DNA of 64,000 nt from Pseudobutyrivibrio ruminis CF1b. GTDB lineage: Bacteria > Bacillota > Clostridia > Lachnospirales > Lachnospiraceae. Each line of letters opens with the position of its first letter. The stretch's first letter is position 1. This document shows, in pieces, positions 17,133 to 25,971 of this stretch. The DNA is taken from positions 203,499 through 267,498 of the forward strand of contig NZ_AUJB01000010.1 of the NCBI RefSeq assembly GCF_000424005.1, given 5' to 3'. A model generated the notes under the pieces. The model was not told the origin of the DNA and made no database searches. It was given only the letters and a program-made list of their open reading frames with translations. The position numbers and the translations under genes are program-made.

Positions 17133-17684
17133 ATGAGCAAAGTATTATTATTTATGGCAGAGGGGCACGAGGAAATCGAAGCCCTCACAGTAGTAGATTT
17201 ACTTAGACGTGCAGGAATCGAGATAGAGACAGTTTCAGTTACCAGCAACAGAATGGTTCCAGGAAGTCATGGAATAGTAACTGTCTGCGATCAGCTTATT
17301 GAAGAGGTGGATTTCAGCACAGCAGACATGCTTGTGCTTCCAGGCGGTATGCCAGGTACACTTAACCTGGAGCTTTGCCAGCCTCTTATGGAGCAGGTTC
17401 ATAAATTTAATAACGCAGGAAAGAACATTGCAGCTATATGTGCAGCTCCAACAGTATTTGGTAAGGCAGGACTTTTAAAGGGAAAGAAAGCTACCTGCTA
17501 CCCAGGTATGGAAGGCGATTTGGATGGCGCTAATGTTTCAACTGACGAGGTTTGTCATGATGGAAACATCATCACCAGCCGTGGACTTGGAACAGCTATC
17601 CCATTTGCGCTTGAGATAGTTAGAACCTTCCAGGGTGATGCAGCAGCTGATAAATTAGCAAAAGCAATTGTTTATAAAGGATAG
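17133..17684 (+). CDS. DJ-1/PfpI family protein
   Basis: Cytosolic protein of 183 residues in the DJ-1/ThiJ/PfpI superfamily, of the YajL/DJ-1 subgroup. The nucleophile cysteine sits in IAAICAAPTVF near residue 105, with the supporting acidic residue in AEGHEEIEAL near 15 and ITSRGLGTAIPFALEIV at the end. Family members act as deglycases, chaperones or redox sensors, and the precise activity is disputed. The GGGAGG site is well placed. It is followed 13 bases later by luxS, so both are probably co-transcribed. Confidence 0.92.
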   Translation: MSKVLLFMAEGHEEIEALTVVDLLRRAGIEIETVSVTSNRMVPGSHGIVTVCDQLIEEVDFSTADMLVLPGGMPGTLNLELCQPLMEQVHKFNNAGKNIAAICAAPTVFGKAGLLKGKKATCYPGMEGDLDGANVSTDEVCHDGNIITSRGLGTAIPFALEIVRTFQGDAAADKLAKAIVYKG

Positions 17685-17697
17685 GAAGAGGAAAGAA

Positions 17698-18159
17698 ATG
17701 GAAAGAATAAAGAGTTTCACAATCAATCACAACATTCTTACACCAGGATTTTACATCTCACGTGTAGATGATGGTGATATCATCACTTACGATTTACGTA
17801 CACGTAAGCCAAATGCAGGCGACTACATGGACAATGCTACAATGCATTCAGTTGAGCATATGATTGCTACGTATATACGTAATTCAGAAATCGCAGACCA
17901 CGTAATCTACTTTGGACCAATGGGATGCCAGACAGGATTTTACCTTGTAGTAAAGGGCGTAGATTCAAAGAAGACCTTCGAGGTTGTTAAGAAGGTATTT
18001 GAGCAGACTGTAAACCATGATGGAGATGTATTCGGAAAGTCTGCAATCGAATGTGGTCACTACGAGAACTTGGATATTTCGTTAGCCAAGACAGAGTGTG
18101 CACGTTATCTGGAAGTTCTCAATTCTTGGGATAATATGGAGTTTAGTTACCCAGAGTAA
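17698..18159 (+). CDS. luxS: S-ribosylhomocysteine lyase LuxS
   Basis: Metalloenzyme of 153 residues that converts S-ribosylhomocysteine to homocysteine and DPD, the precursor of autoinducer 2. The metal-binding signature is HSVEH (HTxEH in most species), with the third ligand cysteine in ECGHYENLD and the active-site cysteine in GPMGCQTGFYL. The frame opens at 17668, but AGAGGAAAG precedes the ATG at 17698 and the protein begins in the family's usual MERIKSFTI-like manner. Together with Pfs downstream it forms the complete SAH-detoxification and AI-2 synthesis route. Confidence 0.96.
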   Translation: MERIKSFTINHNILTPGFYISRVDDGDIITYDLRTRKPNAGDYMDNATMHSVEHMIATYIRNSEIADHVIYFGPMGCQTGFYLVVKGVDSKKTFEVVKKVFEQTVNHDGDVFGKSAIECGHYENLDISLAKTECARYLEVLNSWDNMEFSYPE

Positions 18160-18169
18160 ACTATAAATA

Positions 18170-18254
18170 GCTGGTAATTCACAAGCTCTTAGGTTTCCTT
18201 AGCGAATCGTGTTAGATGAGCGGGGAAACACTAAGGCTTGTGAATGTAACCAGC
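18170..18254 (+). ncRNA. Long imperfect hairpin between luxS and pfs (candidate structured RNA)
   Basis: The arm GCTGGTA-ATTCACAAGC then CTTAG and GTTTCC (18170-18198) pairs with GGAAAC, CTAAG, GCTTGTGAAT and ACCAGC (18224-18254), giving about 26 base pairs broken by three small bulges and capped by a 25-base loop. It ends 17 bases before the pfs start, leaving that gene's AAAGGAG free. There is no T-run, so it is not a plain terminator. It could be a processing or stability element, a riboregulator or a small palindromic mobile element. I do not recognise a known riboswitch core. Confidence 0.6.
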
Positions 18255-18271
18255 GAGAAAAGGAGTAGATT

Positions 18272-18958
18272 ATGACATTAGGTATTATTGGCGCAATGCA
18301 GATGGAGATTGAGAACCTCAAACCATCTATTAAGAACCCTACATTAGAGACAATCAGCGGTGTCACTTTCATCAAAGGCCAGATTAATGGTATCGATGTA
18401 GTTGCAGCAGTCAGCGGAATCGGAAAGGTATTTGCAGCTGTTTGTACAGAGATTATGATTCTTCATTTTGGTGTTGATCACATCATCAACATTGGTGTTG
18501 CAGGTACACTTGTAAGAGACCTTAAAGTTCTCGATGTAGCTGTTGCAGAATCAGCTGTACAGCATGATATGAATACATCAGCTCTCGGAGATCCAGTTGG
18601 TCTTATCTCAGGAATCAACGTAGTAAACTTTGAAGCAGATAAAAGGCTTACTCAGATTGTTTGCGATGTTCTCAAGGATAAAGGAATTCCTTATCAGACA
18701 GGTGTAATCGCTTCAGGTGATATGTTTGTAGATACAGACAAGCAGAGAGACAGAATCCGTCAGAACTTCAAGGCTATTGCATGTGAGATGGAAGGTGGAA
18801 GTATTGCTCACGTTTGCTATATCAATGATGTACCATTCACACTTATTCGTTCTATCTCTGATGGAGACGGCAGTGCAATGGATTACAACACATTTGCAGG
18901 CAAAGCTGCAGAGCAGTCTATAAATATTGTTTTAGATGTGATTGCAAGAATAAAATAA
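18272..18958 (+). CDS. mtnN: 5'-methylthioadenosine/S-adenosylhomocysteine nucleosidase (Pfs)
   Basis: Nucleosidase of 228 residues that cleaves adenine from SAH and MTA and supplies S-ribosylhomocysteine to LuxS. Family signatures are the N-terminal LGIIGAMQMEIE, GIGKVFAA, INIGVAGTL, CEMEGGSIAHVC (ribose-binding Glu) and the catalytic Asp in SISDGDG. Length is typical. The AAAGGAG site lies 9 bases before the ATG. It follows luxS after a 112-base spacer that contains the long hairpin, which might set the relative expression of the two. Confidence 0.95.
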   Translation: MTLGIIGAMQMEIENLKPSIKNPTLETISGVTFIKGQINGIDVVAAVSGIGKVFAAVCTEIMILHFGVDHIINIGVAGTLVRDLKVLDVAVAESAVQHDMNTSALGDPVGLISGINVVNFEADKRLTQIVCDVLKDKGIPYQTGVIASGDMFVDTDKQRDRIRQNFKAIACEMEGGSIAHVCYINDVPFTLIRSISDGDGSAMDYNTFAGKAAEQSINIVLDVIARIK

Positions 18959-19024
18959 TAACAATAAAAAATATGATAATAAACGCCGGTTAGATAAATT
19001 TTTAACATAATTCCATAAATGTAT

Positions 19025-19062
19025 ATAAGCTCATTGCCTGTTGTGCAATGAGCTTATTTTTT
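19025..19062 (+). terminator. Intrinsic terminator after pfs
   Basis: ATAAGCTCATTGC pairs perfectly with GCAATGAGCTTAT around a 7-base loop, followed by TTTTT. Confidence 0.9.
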
Positions 19063-19093
19063 GTATGATGACTGTATTGGGTGGGTGAATGTT

Positions 19094-20893
19094 ATGCATA
19101 GCATTATTAGAAGATACAATGATCTTAAAATAGGCAAAAAGCTTATTATTATATTTTTACTAATATCTATAATACCTATTATTCTATTACAGGTATTTCA
19201 TTTTACTAGTGTCAGGAAAACTATGACCTCTCAGGTGGATGAAATCATCCAAAGTGATTTAATTCAGATTTCAGAGAGAACCAATCTCAGCTTAGAAAAC
19301 TATACCAATTTAATGTATCAGATATATGTGGATGAGAATGTTATCGACCAGGTAATGATACTGATGAACGGTACCCCTACAAGACGGGCGGCGGCTAAAA
19401 GCGATATTAGAGAGTTGCTCCATAGATACACAAGTGTGGTAGAAGGAGTGCGTTCTATCAGCCTGGTGTGTAAGAATGGGGAGTCGGTAACATACGATTT
19501 TGCTACAGATTCATCTATGTATAATATATGGAATCGATTTAAAGATATGAGAATAGCGCCACCATATCTGGATGCGGAAAGCAAATCAGGGATGGTTATT
19601 ACTCCTAGTATGAAGTTTGATGAAAATGGAGTAAAAAAATATTATTTTCATATATCAAAACGCTTGTACAACTTTGACCAGTTGGAGAAGGGCAGCATAG
19701 CAACTGTCATAATGACTGTTGATGAAGAGGTTCTAAATACAATATGTAATTCATCTAAGGAGAGCAAAACAGGAATTAACTTCATCTTAGATGACGCTGG
19801 CAAGGTAATCTCATATCCTAGTGAAGCTTATGTAGCAATGAGCACTGGGGAAAACTTAGAAGCTTTCGTACGAGAAAGTGGATATTTACAAAGTAGCCAT
19901 AATATAGGAATCAATAAATACAAGGATGAATCCACAGGGTGGACATTCGTAAATGCTTATGACACAGATGAGATGCTAAAGGATGTTAGAAGGATTCAAA
20001 TAATAACAGTGTTAATAAGCTCTGTTATTATTATGGTAGTGGGATTGATTATTTTTTACACCACAAGGACCTTCAACAAATCCGTAAATACGATAGTGAA
20101 GGGAATGCAGACTGTTCAGGCAGGTGATTTGGACAAACGCATATCAGTAAAAAGTAAGGATGAATTCGGAACAATCGCAGCTAACTTCAACATAATGACA
20201 GCCAGGGTAAAGGAGCTATTGCAACAAATATCATCTGCTAAGGATAGGCAGCGCCATGCGGAACTAAAGGCATTAGAAGCCCAGATAAATCCACATTTTT
20301 TGTATAACACACTGGATACAATTAATTGGATGGCAATTGAGCATGGGGAAAATGAAATCAGTAAAGCACTTAGTAACCTGGGGCTAATATTAAGGCATTC
20401 AGTGAGCAAGGTGGAGGAAAAGACGCCTATAATTGCAGAATGTGATTTCCTTCAAAGATATTTGGATTTGCAGCAGATTAGATATGAGGGGGCATTTAAA
20501 TATGAGATTAACATGCAGCCGGAAATAAAGAATTTTCATATTCACAAGCTGCTTATCCAACCATTTGTAGAGAATGCTATATTACATGGATTTGAAGGAA
20601 TAGAAGAAGGTGGAATGCTTTCTATAAATATGGACATATCAGAAGATAATAGGTTCCTTCAAATAAGTATTGCAGATAATGGGAATGGAATTGAGGAAGA
20701 GCTTGTTAACAAAATGAATAATCGAGATGCAGTTATCAATGATGACAACATAGATAAAGCGGGGTTAGGCCTGAAAAATGCATTTTCAAGGCTAGTAATG
20801 TATTACGGAGGTATGGCTCATTGGAATATTAATAGTGTGGAGAAAATCGGAACGGAGATAACATTGTATATTCCTAAAAGTGAGTGTGAGTAG
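19094..20893 (+). CDS. Sensor histidine kinase, YesM type
   Basis: Membrane kinase of about 599 residues and sensor of the glycan-use locus. Two membrane helices (about 12-32 and 298-320) flank an extracellular Cache-like sensor domain of about 265 residues. A HAMP domain (about 320-375) follows, then a His_kinase domain with the acceptor histidine in ALEAQINPHFLYNTLD, and an HATPase domain with QPFVENAILHG and NGNGIEEE. The frame opens at 19061, but GGGTGGGTG precedes the ATG at 19094 and leaves a normal N terminus. The stop is 2 bases before the regulator gene. Probable ligand is an oligosaccharide, directly or through the adjacent lipoprotein. Confidence 0.92.
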   Translation: MHSIIRRYNDLKIGKKLIIIFLLISIIPIILLQVFHFTSVRKTMTSQVDEIIQSDLIQISERTNLSLENYTNLMYQIYVDENVIDQVMILMNGTPTRRAAAKSDIRELLHRYTSVVEGVRSISLVCKNGESVTYDFATDSSMYNIWNRFKDMRIAPPYLDAESKSGMVITPSMKFDENGVKKYYFHISKRLYNFDQLEKGSIATVIMTVDEEVLNTICNSSKESKTGINFILDDAGKVISYPSEAYVAMSTGENLEAFVRESGYLQSSHNIGINKYKDESTGWTFVNAYDTDEMLKDVRRIQIITVLISSVIIMVVGLIIFYTTRTFNKSVNTIVKGMQTVQAGDLDKRISVKSKDEFGTIAANFNIMTARVKELLQQISSAKDRQRHAELKALEAQINPHFLYNTLDTINWMAIEHGENEISKALSNLGLILRHSVSKVEEKTPIIAECDFLQRYLDLQQIRYEGAFKYEINMQPEIKNFHIHKLLIQPFVENAILHGFEGIEEGGMLSINMDISEDNRFLQISIADNGNGIEEELVNKMNNRDAVINDDNIDKAGLGLKNAFSRLVMYYGGMAHWNINSVEKIGTEITLYIPKSECE

Positions 20894-20895
20894 GT

Positions 20896-22380
20896 ATGAA
20901 TATAGTTATAGTTGAAGATGAAATCAAAATAAGAAATGGGTTATCCAGATTATTATCTAGCTATGGGGAACATGAAGTAATTGCCAAGGCGAAAAACGGT
21001 AGAGAGGGATTGGAAACCATAGAAAGCCTTCATCCTGATTTGGTATTCACTGATATTAAAATGCCAGAGATGGATGGACTACAGATGTTAGAAGAAATAA
21101 AAAATCGCCAGATAAAATGCCATAGCGTAATACTTACAGGCTATGCAGAATTCGATTATGCCAAGCGTGCTATCACCTGCGGAGCTGATGATTATTTGCT
21201 TAAGCCGATTACCGTGGATGCGGTAGACGGGGTGCTAAAATCCATCTCTGCCAAGATTAGTGCCGAAGCCACAAGAATAGATGCAGACCCAGCATCTTAC
21301 ATTAGAGCAATAGTTTCTGGAGCTCTTGAAAACAATGATGAAAACATAGGTAAGGCTGAGCGGATTTTTGAATTATCAAAAGGATATGAATTATGCTTTT
21401 TAAGAGGATATAGCACAAGCGGATGCTTAGACAAGACTACCGTTATGGAAAAGTTTAAGGAATATAAGGGCTTGTATGTATCTGAAGATAATAAGGATTT
21501 GTTCATGCTTTATGATAAGTCTACCGGAAAGTATTCATCTGACGAGGAAATAGTAGCCATGCTTGACCGCAGAATAGATGTTGTTGATTGCCTAAAGGAT
21601 TCTGTGTGGTATGTGGCAAGCTTGTCCAGCTTGAAGGAGCTAAAGGATATTGCTCTTCAATCTGATAAGAAATTTTTGGATGGAGAAATGGCAGGAACTA
21701 GAATTGTAGAAGACGGTAATAATATCGTATATACGGATTATAAATATAGTAAAGATACTGAAAAAGAAATAGAAAAAATACTTGTGAATAATGATGAGGA
21801 AGGCTGGCAAAAATGGAGTGATGGCTTTGCCAAAGGATTCATAGGAAAAGCCTACGATCCATATTCTGTAAGAAGTGCATATCAAAGCCTTGCAGGGTTT
21901 ATTTTGCAGCTTGCCATTAAAATATGGCCTGATAAAGGCAGACAGATTAGGGAGTTAGATACAGTAGAAAAGATATCAAGGGCAAAGCTGTTATCTGAAA
22001 TAAAGGAATGCTTGGACGAGTCGGCAGCAGTAGTGTTTGCTGGTGAAGCTACCCGTGATGATATTCACAATTATACTATACTAAAGGCAATAGCCTACAT
22101 CAGAGAAAACTATGCTAACAAGATTTCCCAGGAGGAAGTAGCAAATTATTTGTCTATAACCCCAGAATATCTAAGCACTCTTTTCCATAGAGAAATGAAT
22201 AAGAATTTCTCTTCATTTGTTAATGAGTTTAGAGTAAGTCATGCTAAGCGCCTGCTTACAGGCAGCAATCTGAAGATATACGAGATTGCAGAACAGGTAG
22301 GTTTTACAGATACCAAATACTTTAATAGAGTATTTAAGGATATAGAGGGAGTATCACCTAAGGAGTTTAGAGAAAGATGA
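20896..22380 (+). CDS. Response regulator, YesN/AraC type
   Basis: Regulator of 494 residues. The receiver domain (1-125) has IVEDE, the acceptor Asp in VFTDIKMPEMDG near 55 and Lys in YLLKPI. A linker of about 250 residues without recognised domain follows, and the last 100 residues form an AraC-type double helix-turn-helix (EEVANYLSITPEYLSTLFHR and IYEIAEQVGFTDTKYFNRVF). It pairs with the kinase upstream and is expected to activate the importer and hydrolase genes downstream. Its last codons overlap the next gene by 4 bases (ATGA). Confidence 0.93.
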   Translation: MNIVIVEDEIKIRNGLSRLLSSYGEHEVIAKAKNGREGLETIESLHPDLVFTDIKMPEMDGLQMLEEIKNRQIKCHSVILTGYAEFDYAKRAITCGADDYLLKPITVDAVDGVLKSISAKISAEATRIDADPASYIRAIVSGALENNDENIGKAERIFELSKGYELCFLRGYSTSGCLDKTTVMEKFKEYKGLYVSEDNKDLFMLYDKSTGKYSSDEEIVAMLDRRIDVVDCLKDSVWYVASLSSLKELKDIALQSDKKFLDGEMAGTRIVEDGNNIVYTDYKYSKDTEKEIEKILVNNDEEGWQKWSDGFAKGFIGKAYDPYSVRSAYQSLAGFILQLAIKIWPDKGRQIRELDTVEKISRAKLLSEIKECLDESAAVVFAGEATRDDIHNYTILKAIAYIRENYANKISQEEVANYLSITPEYLSTLFHREMNKNFSSFVNEFRVSHAKRLLTGSNLKIYEIAEQVGFTDTKYFNRVFKDIEGVSPKEFRER

Positions 22381-23579
22381 AAAAAGGTCTGAAACTAATA
22401 ACACTGGCTATGTGCATGGCAATTACAAATACAGCCTGTGGAAGAAGTACTTCTGATGTGGAAAACACACCTGATGAAAAAGAACAATTGTTGATATGGT
22501 CTTACTATGAAACAGAAGCACAGGCTAATGGGCTGGATAAGTTAACAGCCAGCTTTAACAAAAGCCAGGACAAATATCAGGTGTCATGGGAGTATGTTCC
22601 AATGACAGAATTTGACAAGAAAATCTCCAGGGCATATACAGAACAAGAGCTTCCAGATGTGGTAATTATTGATAATCCTGATATGAAAAAATTCATTCAG
22701 CTGGATATGTTTGAAGATATATCTGAGTATGCCAGTACCCTTAATCTAGATACAGATTATTATGAGGCATCTGTAGATACTATCAAATACAATGATAAAT
22801 ACTACGGAGTTCCGTTTAACAGCAACAATGTTTGTTTGATATATCGAAGTGATTTGTTAAAGGCGGCAGGTGTTACATCACCTAAAACCTGGGATGAGCT
22901 TAGTGAAACAGCAAAGCTATTATCAAAAGATGGCTCCTACGGATTCTTGATGAGTGCCATGGATTCTGAGCAAGGCTCATTTCAGTTATTGTCATGGGTG
23001 ATGGCTGCCTCTGATTCTGATACACAGCTTACCAGGGAAGCAATCAGTGAATCCTATGATTATTTAGCAGGACTTATAAAAGATGGCTGTATGCCGGCGG
23101 ATTGTCTTAACTACAGCCAAACAGATATTGCAAGAAGATTTATAGAAGGGGATATAGCTATGATGGAAAACGGACCATGGGTTTTTCCTATGCTAGATGA
23201 AGCAGGAATTAGCTATGGCCTTTCATCTATGCCTATGAATAAAAGAAATGCAGTAATACTAGGTGGAGAAAACTTAGGAATAATCAAAGGTAAAAATGTA
23301 GAAGGCTCCATTGAGTTTATAAAATATTGCATGGAACAGGGCGGAACGGAAAGATTCTGCAGCGATGCAAATCTACTCCCATCCAGAATAAAATCAGCAA
23401 ATAAAATAATAGTGGATAATCCTAAGCTGGAAATTATTAGTCAGCAAATGAATTATGCAATTCCTCGCACAGGAATAGAGGGATATTCCAGAATATCCAA
23501 GCAATTACCTAAGAGCTTTGCAGATGTAGTGACTGGAGAGTTAACACCAGATGAAGCGGCAGGTAAAACCTTGAACTAA
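22377..23579 (+). CDS. Sugar-binding lipoprotein 1 (co-expressed with the two-component system)
   Basis: Extracellular solute-binding protein family 1 lipoprotein, 400 residues, with signal peptide LITLAMCMAITNTACG; the lipobox is NTAC with Cys21 as lipid site. The mature protein aligns along its length with the second binding protein at 23712 (for example WSYYETEAQ with WDYFETDAQ and ELPDVVIID with ELPDVVILD), so they are paralogues. It is translationally coupled to the response regulator rather than to the permeases, and a strong hairpin separates it from the importer. That position suggests a sensor subunit for the YesM kinase instead of, or besides, a transport role. Confidence 0.9.
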   Translation: MKKGLKLITLAMCMAITNTACGRSTSDVENTPDEKEQLLIWSYYETEAQANGLDKLTASFNKSQDKYQVSWEYVPMTEFDKKISRAYTEQELPDVVIIDNPDMKKFIQLDMFEDISEYASTLNLDTDYYEASVDTIKYNDKYYGVPFNSNNVCLIYRSDLLKAAGVTSPKTWDELSETAKLLSKDGSYGFLMSAMDSEQGSFQLLSWVMAASDSDTQLTREAISESYDYLAGLIKDGCMPADCLNYSQTDIARRFIEGDIAMMENGPWVFPMLDEAGISYGLSSMPMNKRNAVILGGENLGIIKGKNVEGSIEFIKYCMEQGGTERFCSDANLLPSRIKSANKIIVDNPKLEIISQQMNYAIPRTGIEGYSRISKQLPKSFADVVTGELTPDEAAGKTLN

Positions 23580-23632
23580 AATTAGGATGAATTTTTTCCA
23601 CCTTTTTTAATTTATTAGAATTTTTTAAAATC

Positions 23633-23711
23633 AAAACCTCTCTTAGAATACTTATATAAACAAAGGAGATACAAAGTATCTCGGGGGTAAGTATTCGAAG
23701 GGAGGTTTTTT
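23633..23711 (+). promoter_or_regulatory. Large hairpin that buries the ribosome binding site of binding protein 2
   Basis: The arm at 23633-23654 (begins AAAACCTCTCTT) pairs at 20 of 22 positions with 23688-23709 (ends GAGGTTTT), with an inner hairpin GAGATAC-AAA-GTATCTC at 23666-23682. The 3' arm contains the ribosome binding site GGGAGG (23700-23705) and runs into TTTTTT (23706-23711), directly followed by ATG. It therefore looks like a terminator whose T-tract abuts the start codon. This is the same layout as at 10784-10832. The intergenic DNA from 23580 holds no gene. Confidence 0.72.
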
Positions 23712-24989
23712 ATGAGATTTAAGAAAGCCGTATCAATGGCATTAGCAGGTGCAATGGCAGCGTCACTTATGGTAGGCTGCGGTAGCTCAGGAAGTGGAAC
23801 AACACCAGATGCTTCTAATTCAGGGGAAGGAACACAGACAGCACAGGCAGGAGACAAGCAAGAGGTAGTTATTTGGGATTACTTTGAGACAGATGCTCAG
23901 AAGAAAATGATGGAATCCCTGATTAATGGATTTAACTCATCACAGGATGAATATGTAGCAAGTCATACTTATGTACCATTTGCTGATTATGAGAAGCAGT
24001 TAACACTTGGTATTGCATCTGGCGAGCTTCCAGACGTAGTTATTCTTGATGGTTGCGATATGTCATCATTCATTGCTATGGATTTGTTCGGTGATATTTC
24101 AGATGCCAACATAGATTGGTCAGAATACCTTGAAGGTCCAATGAATTCTACAATGATGGATGGCAAGCATTATGGTCTTCCTTTTGCAACAAACTGTACA
24201 GCTCTTTTCTACAATAAGGATATTCTTGATGATGCAGGAGTTCCTTATCCAGATGAGAACACTACATGGGACGAATTCCATGAGATGGCTAAGAAGCTTA
24301 CAGATTATGGCGTAACAGGCTTTGGTAATGCAGCAATCGGAACAGATGAAGGTACATTCCAGTGCCTACAGTGGTTATACACAGCAGGAGGTTCTTACAC
24401 AGATATCGAAGCTGGTAAGGATGCATATCAGCTTATGCAGGATATGATTAACGACGGCTCTTGGTCTAAAGAGTGTGTAAACTGGGCTCAGACAGATGTA
24501 TGTAATAACTGGAAAGCAGGAAACATTGCCATGATGCAAAATGGTCCATGGCAGATTCCTGGTATCGAAGCAGATGCTCCTGATATGAACTATGGTGTAA
24601 CTGTCCTTCCTAAGAAGGATGCTTCAAGCGGCCAGGCTACATCTATTCTTGGTGGTGAAAACATGGGCGCTGTTAAGAAAGACAACATGGAAGGCGCCAA
24701 GGCATTCCTTGAGTACTACAATCAGACAGATGTTATGGTAGATGCAATGAAGCAGTATGGTTCATTCCCACCTAAGACAGAGGCAGCTAAGGATAGCTAT
24801 TGGACAGATGATCCTATTCAGGCAGAGTTCATTACACAGCTTGAAACTTCTATTCCAAGAGGACCTTCACCAATTTGGCCTTCATATTCAAATGCAATTC
24901 AGACTGGTTTCCAGGAAGTACTTACACTTGCTAAGTCGCCAGAACAGGCGGCAAAGGATACACAGGCAGCAGTTGATGCCGTTAAGTAA
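23712..24989 (+). CDS. Sugar-binding lipoprotein 2 of the ABC importer
   Basis: Family 1 extracellular solute-binding lipoprotein, 425 residues, with lipobox LMVGCGSSGS (Cys23 region) and a short Ser/Gly/Thr linker. Codon choice is more regular than in its paralogue upstream, in keeping with high expression. It captures the oligosaccharide for the two permeases that follow. A terminator-like hairpin lies between it and the first permease and would make the binding protein more abundant than the membrane subunits. Start follows GGGAGG at 6 bases. Confidence 0.93.
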   Translation: MRFKKAVSMALAGAMAASLMVGCGSSGSGTTPDASNSGEGTQTAQAGDKQEVVIWDYFETDAQKKMMESLINGFNSSQDEYVASHTYVPFADYEKQLTLGIASGELPDVVILDGCDMSSFIAMDLFGDISDANIDWSEYLEGPMNSTMMDGKHYGLPFATNCTALFYNKDILDDAGVPYPDENTTWDEFHEMAKKLTDYGVTGFGNAAIGTDEGTFQCLQWLYTAGGSYTDIEAGKDAYQLMQDMINDGSWSKECVNWAQTDVCNNWKAGNIAMMQNGPWQIPGIEADAPDMNYGVTVLPKKDASSGQATSILGGENMGAVKKDNMEGAKAFLEYYNQTDVMVDAMKQYGSFPPKTEAAKDSYWTDDPIQAEFITQLETSIPRGPSPIWPSYSNAIQTGFQEVLTLAKSPEQAAKDTQAAVDAVK

Positions 24990-25000
24990 GAAGTAACATT

Positions 25001-25029
25001 TGGCGGGGAAGTAATTCCCCGCCATTTTT
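25001..25029 (+). terminator. Partial terminator between binding protein 2 and the permeases
   Basis: TGGCGGGGAA pairs with TTCCCCGCCA around GTAA, followed by TTTTT. In an ABC importer operon this typically reduces, rather than abolishes, expression of the downstream permeases. Confidence 0.88.
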
Positions 25030-25055
25030 AGAAATAGTTATTTTGGAGGGATGTT

Positions 25056-25970
25056 ATGATTTCTAGAAAAAAGAAGTTGAATGGACCAGGGAAAATGGGA
25101 TTTTTGTTTTCTCTTCCAGCAGTAATCTATATGCTTATCTTTGTTGGATATCCCACAATTTCAAATATCATTCTTAGTTTAAAGAATGTTAATGTCTTTA
25201 ATTTTTCAAGACCAGAGGCCCAGGAATTTATTGGTCTTTCAAATTATGTAGAGTTATTTACAGACGCTAATTCTGTAATGAGCCGTGCTATTTTGAATAC
25301 TTTAATATTTACTGTAGCTTCAATCTTTTTCCAGTTTATTATTGGATTTATACTTGCATTATTATTTAGTAAGAAGTTTCCAGCATCAGCATTTTTCAGA
25401 GGTGCAACAATGATATCCTGGTTGCTTCCAGTTACTGTAGCAGGTCTTTTATTTAAGTTTATTTTTGCAAGCTCAGGTGGTATAGCAAACCAGCTATTAA
25501 TGCAATTGCATATTATTAAAACACCTGTTGATTGGCTATTGAATGGCCCAACTGCTATGGTGGCTATTGTAGTTGCGAATATTTGGATTGGAATTCCTTT
25601 TAATATGATGTTACTGCTTACAGGTCTAACAACTGTACCAGCAGATATTTATGAAAGTGCAAAAATCGATGGGGCCAATAAGCTTCAGACTTTGTTTAAG
25701 ATAACAATTCCAGTGATTAAACCAGCAATCATGTCTGTTTTAACACTTGGCTTCGTATATACCTTTAAAGTATTTGACTTAGTTTGGGTTATGACTAAGG
25801 GTGGACCAATCAATGCAACAGAATTGGCTTCAACATACGCTTACAAGCTGTCATTTGAACAGTTTGAATTTAGTAAAGGCGCAGCTTCTGCAAACATTCT
25901 ATTTTTAATTCTATTTGTAGTAGGAATGTTCTACATCAAGCTAATAAATGCAGAAGAGGAGGTAATGTAG
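25056..25970 (+). CDS. ABC sugar importer permease, LacF/UgpA type
   Basis: Membrane subunit of 304 residues with six helices of the MalF/LacF group. The cytoplasmic coupling loop reads ESAKIDGANKLQTLFKITIPVIKP, the EAA motif that contacts the ATPase. The N-terminal helix and VGYPTISNIILSL are typical. It ends 1 base before the partner permease. No ATP-binding subunit (MsmX/UgpC type) is in the locus; such importers in Firmicutes commonly share one encoded elsewhere. Confidence 0.93.
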   Translation: MISRKKKLNGPGKMGFLFSLPAVIYMLIFVGYPTISNIILSLKNVNVFNFSRPEAQEFIGLSNYVELFTDANSVMSRAILNTLIFTVASIFFQFIIGFILALLFSKKFPASAFFRGATMISWLLPVTVAGLLFKFIFASSGGIANQLLMQLHIIKTPVDWLLNGPTAMVAIVVANIWIGIPFNMMLLLTGLTTVPADIYESAKIDGANKLQTLFKITIPVIKPAIMSVLTLGFVYTFKVFDLVWVMTKGGPINATELASTYAYKLSFEQFEFSKGAASANILFLILFVVGMFYIKLINAEEEVM

Positions 25971-25971
25971 G

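Noticed and set aside
22377..23579. Binding protein 1 as a pseudogene copy of binding protein 2
   Set aside because: Frame is intact over 400 codons, lipobox and fold landmarks are kept, and it is translationally coupled to the regulator.
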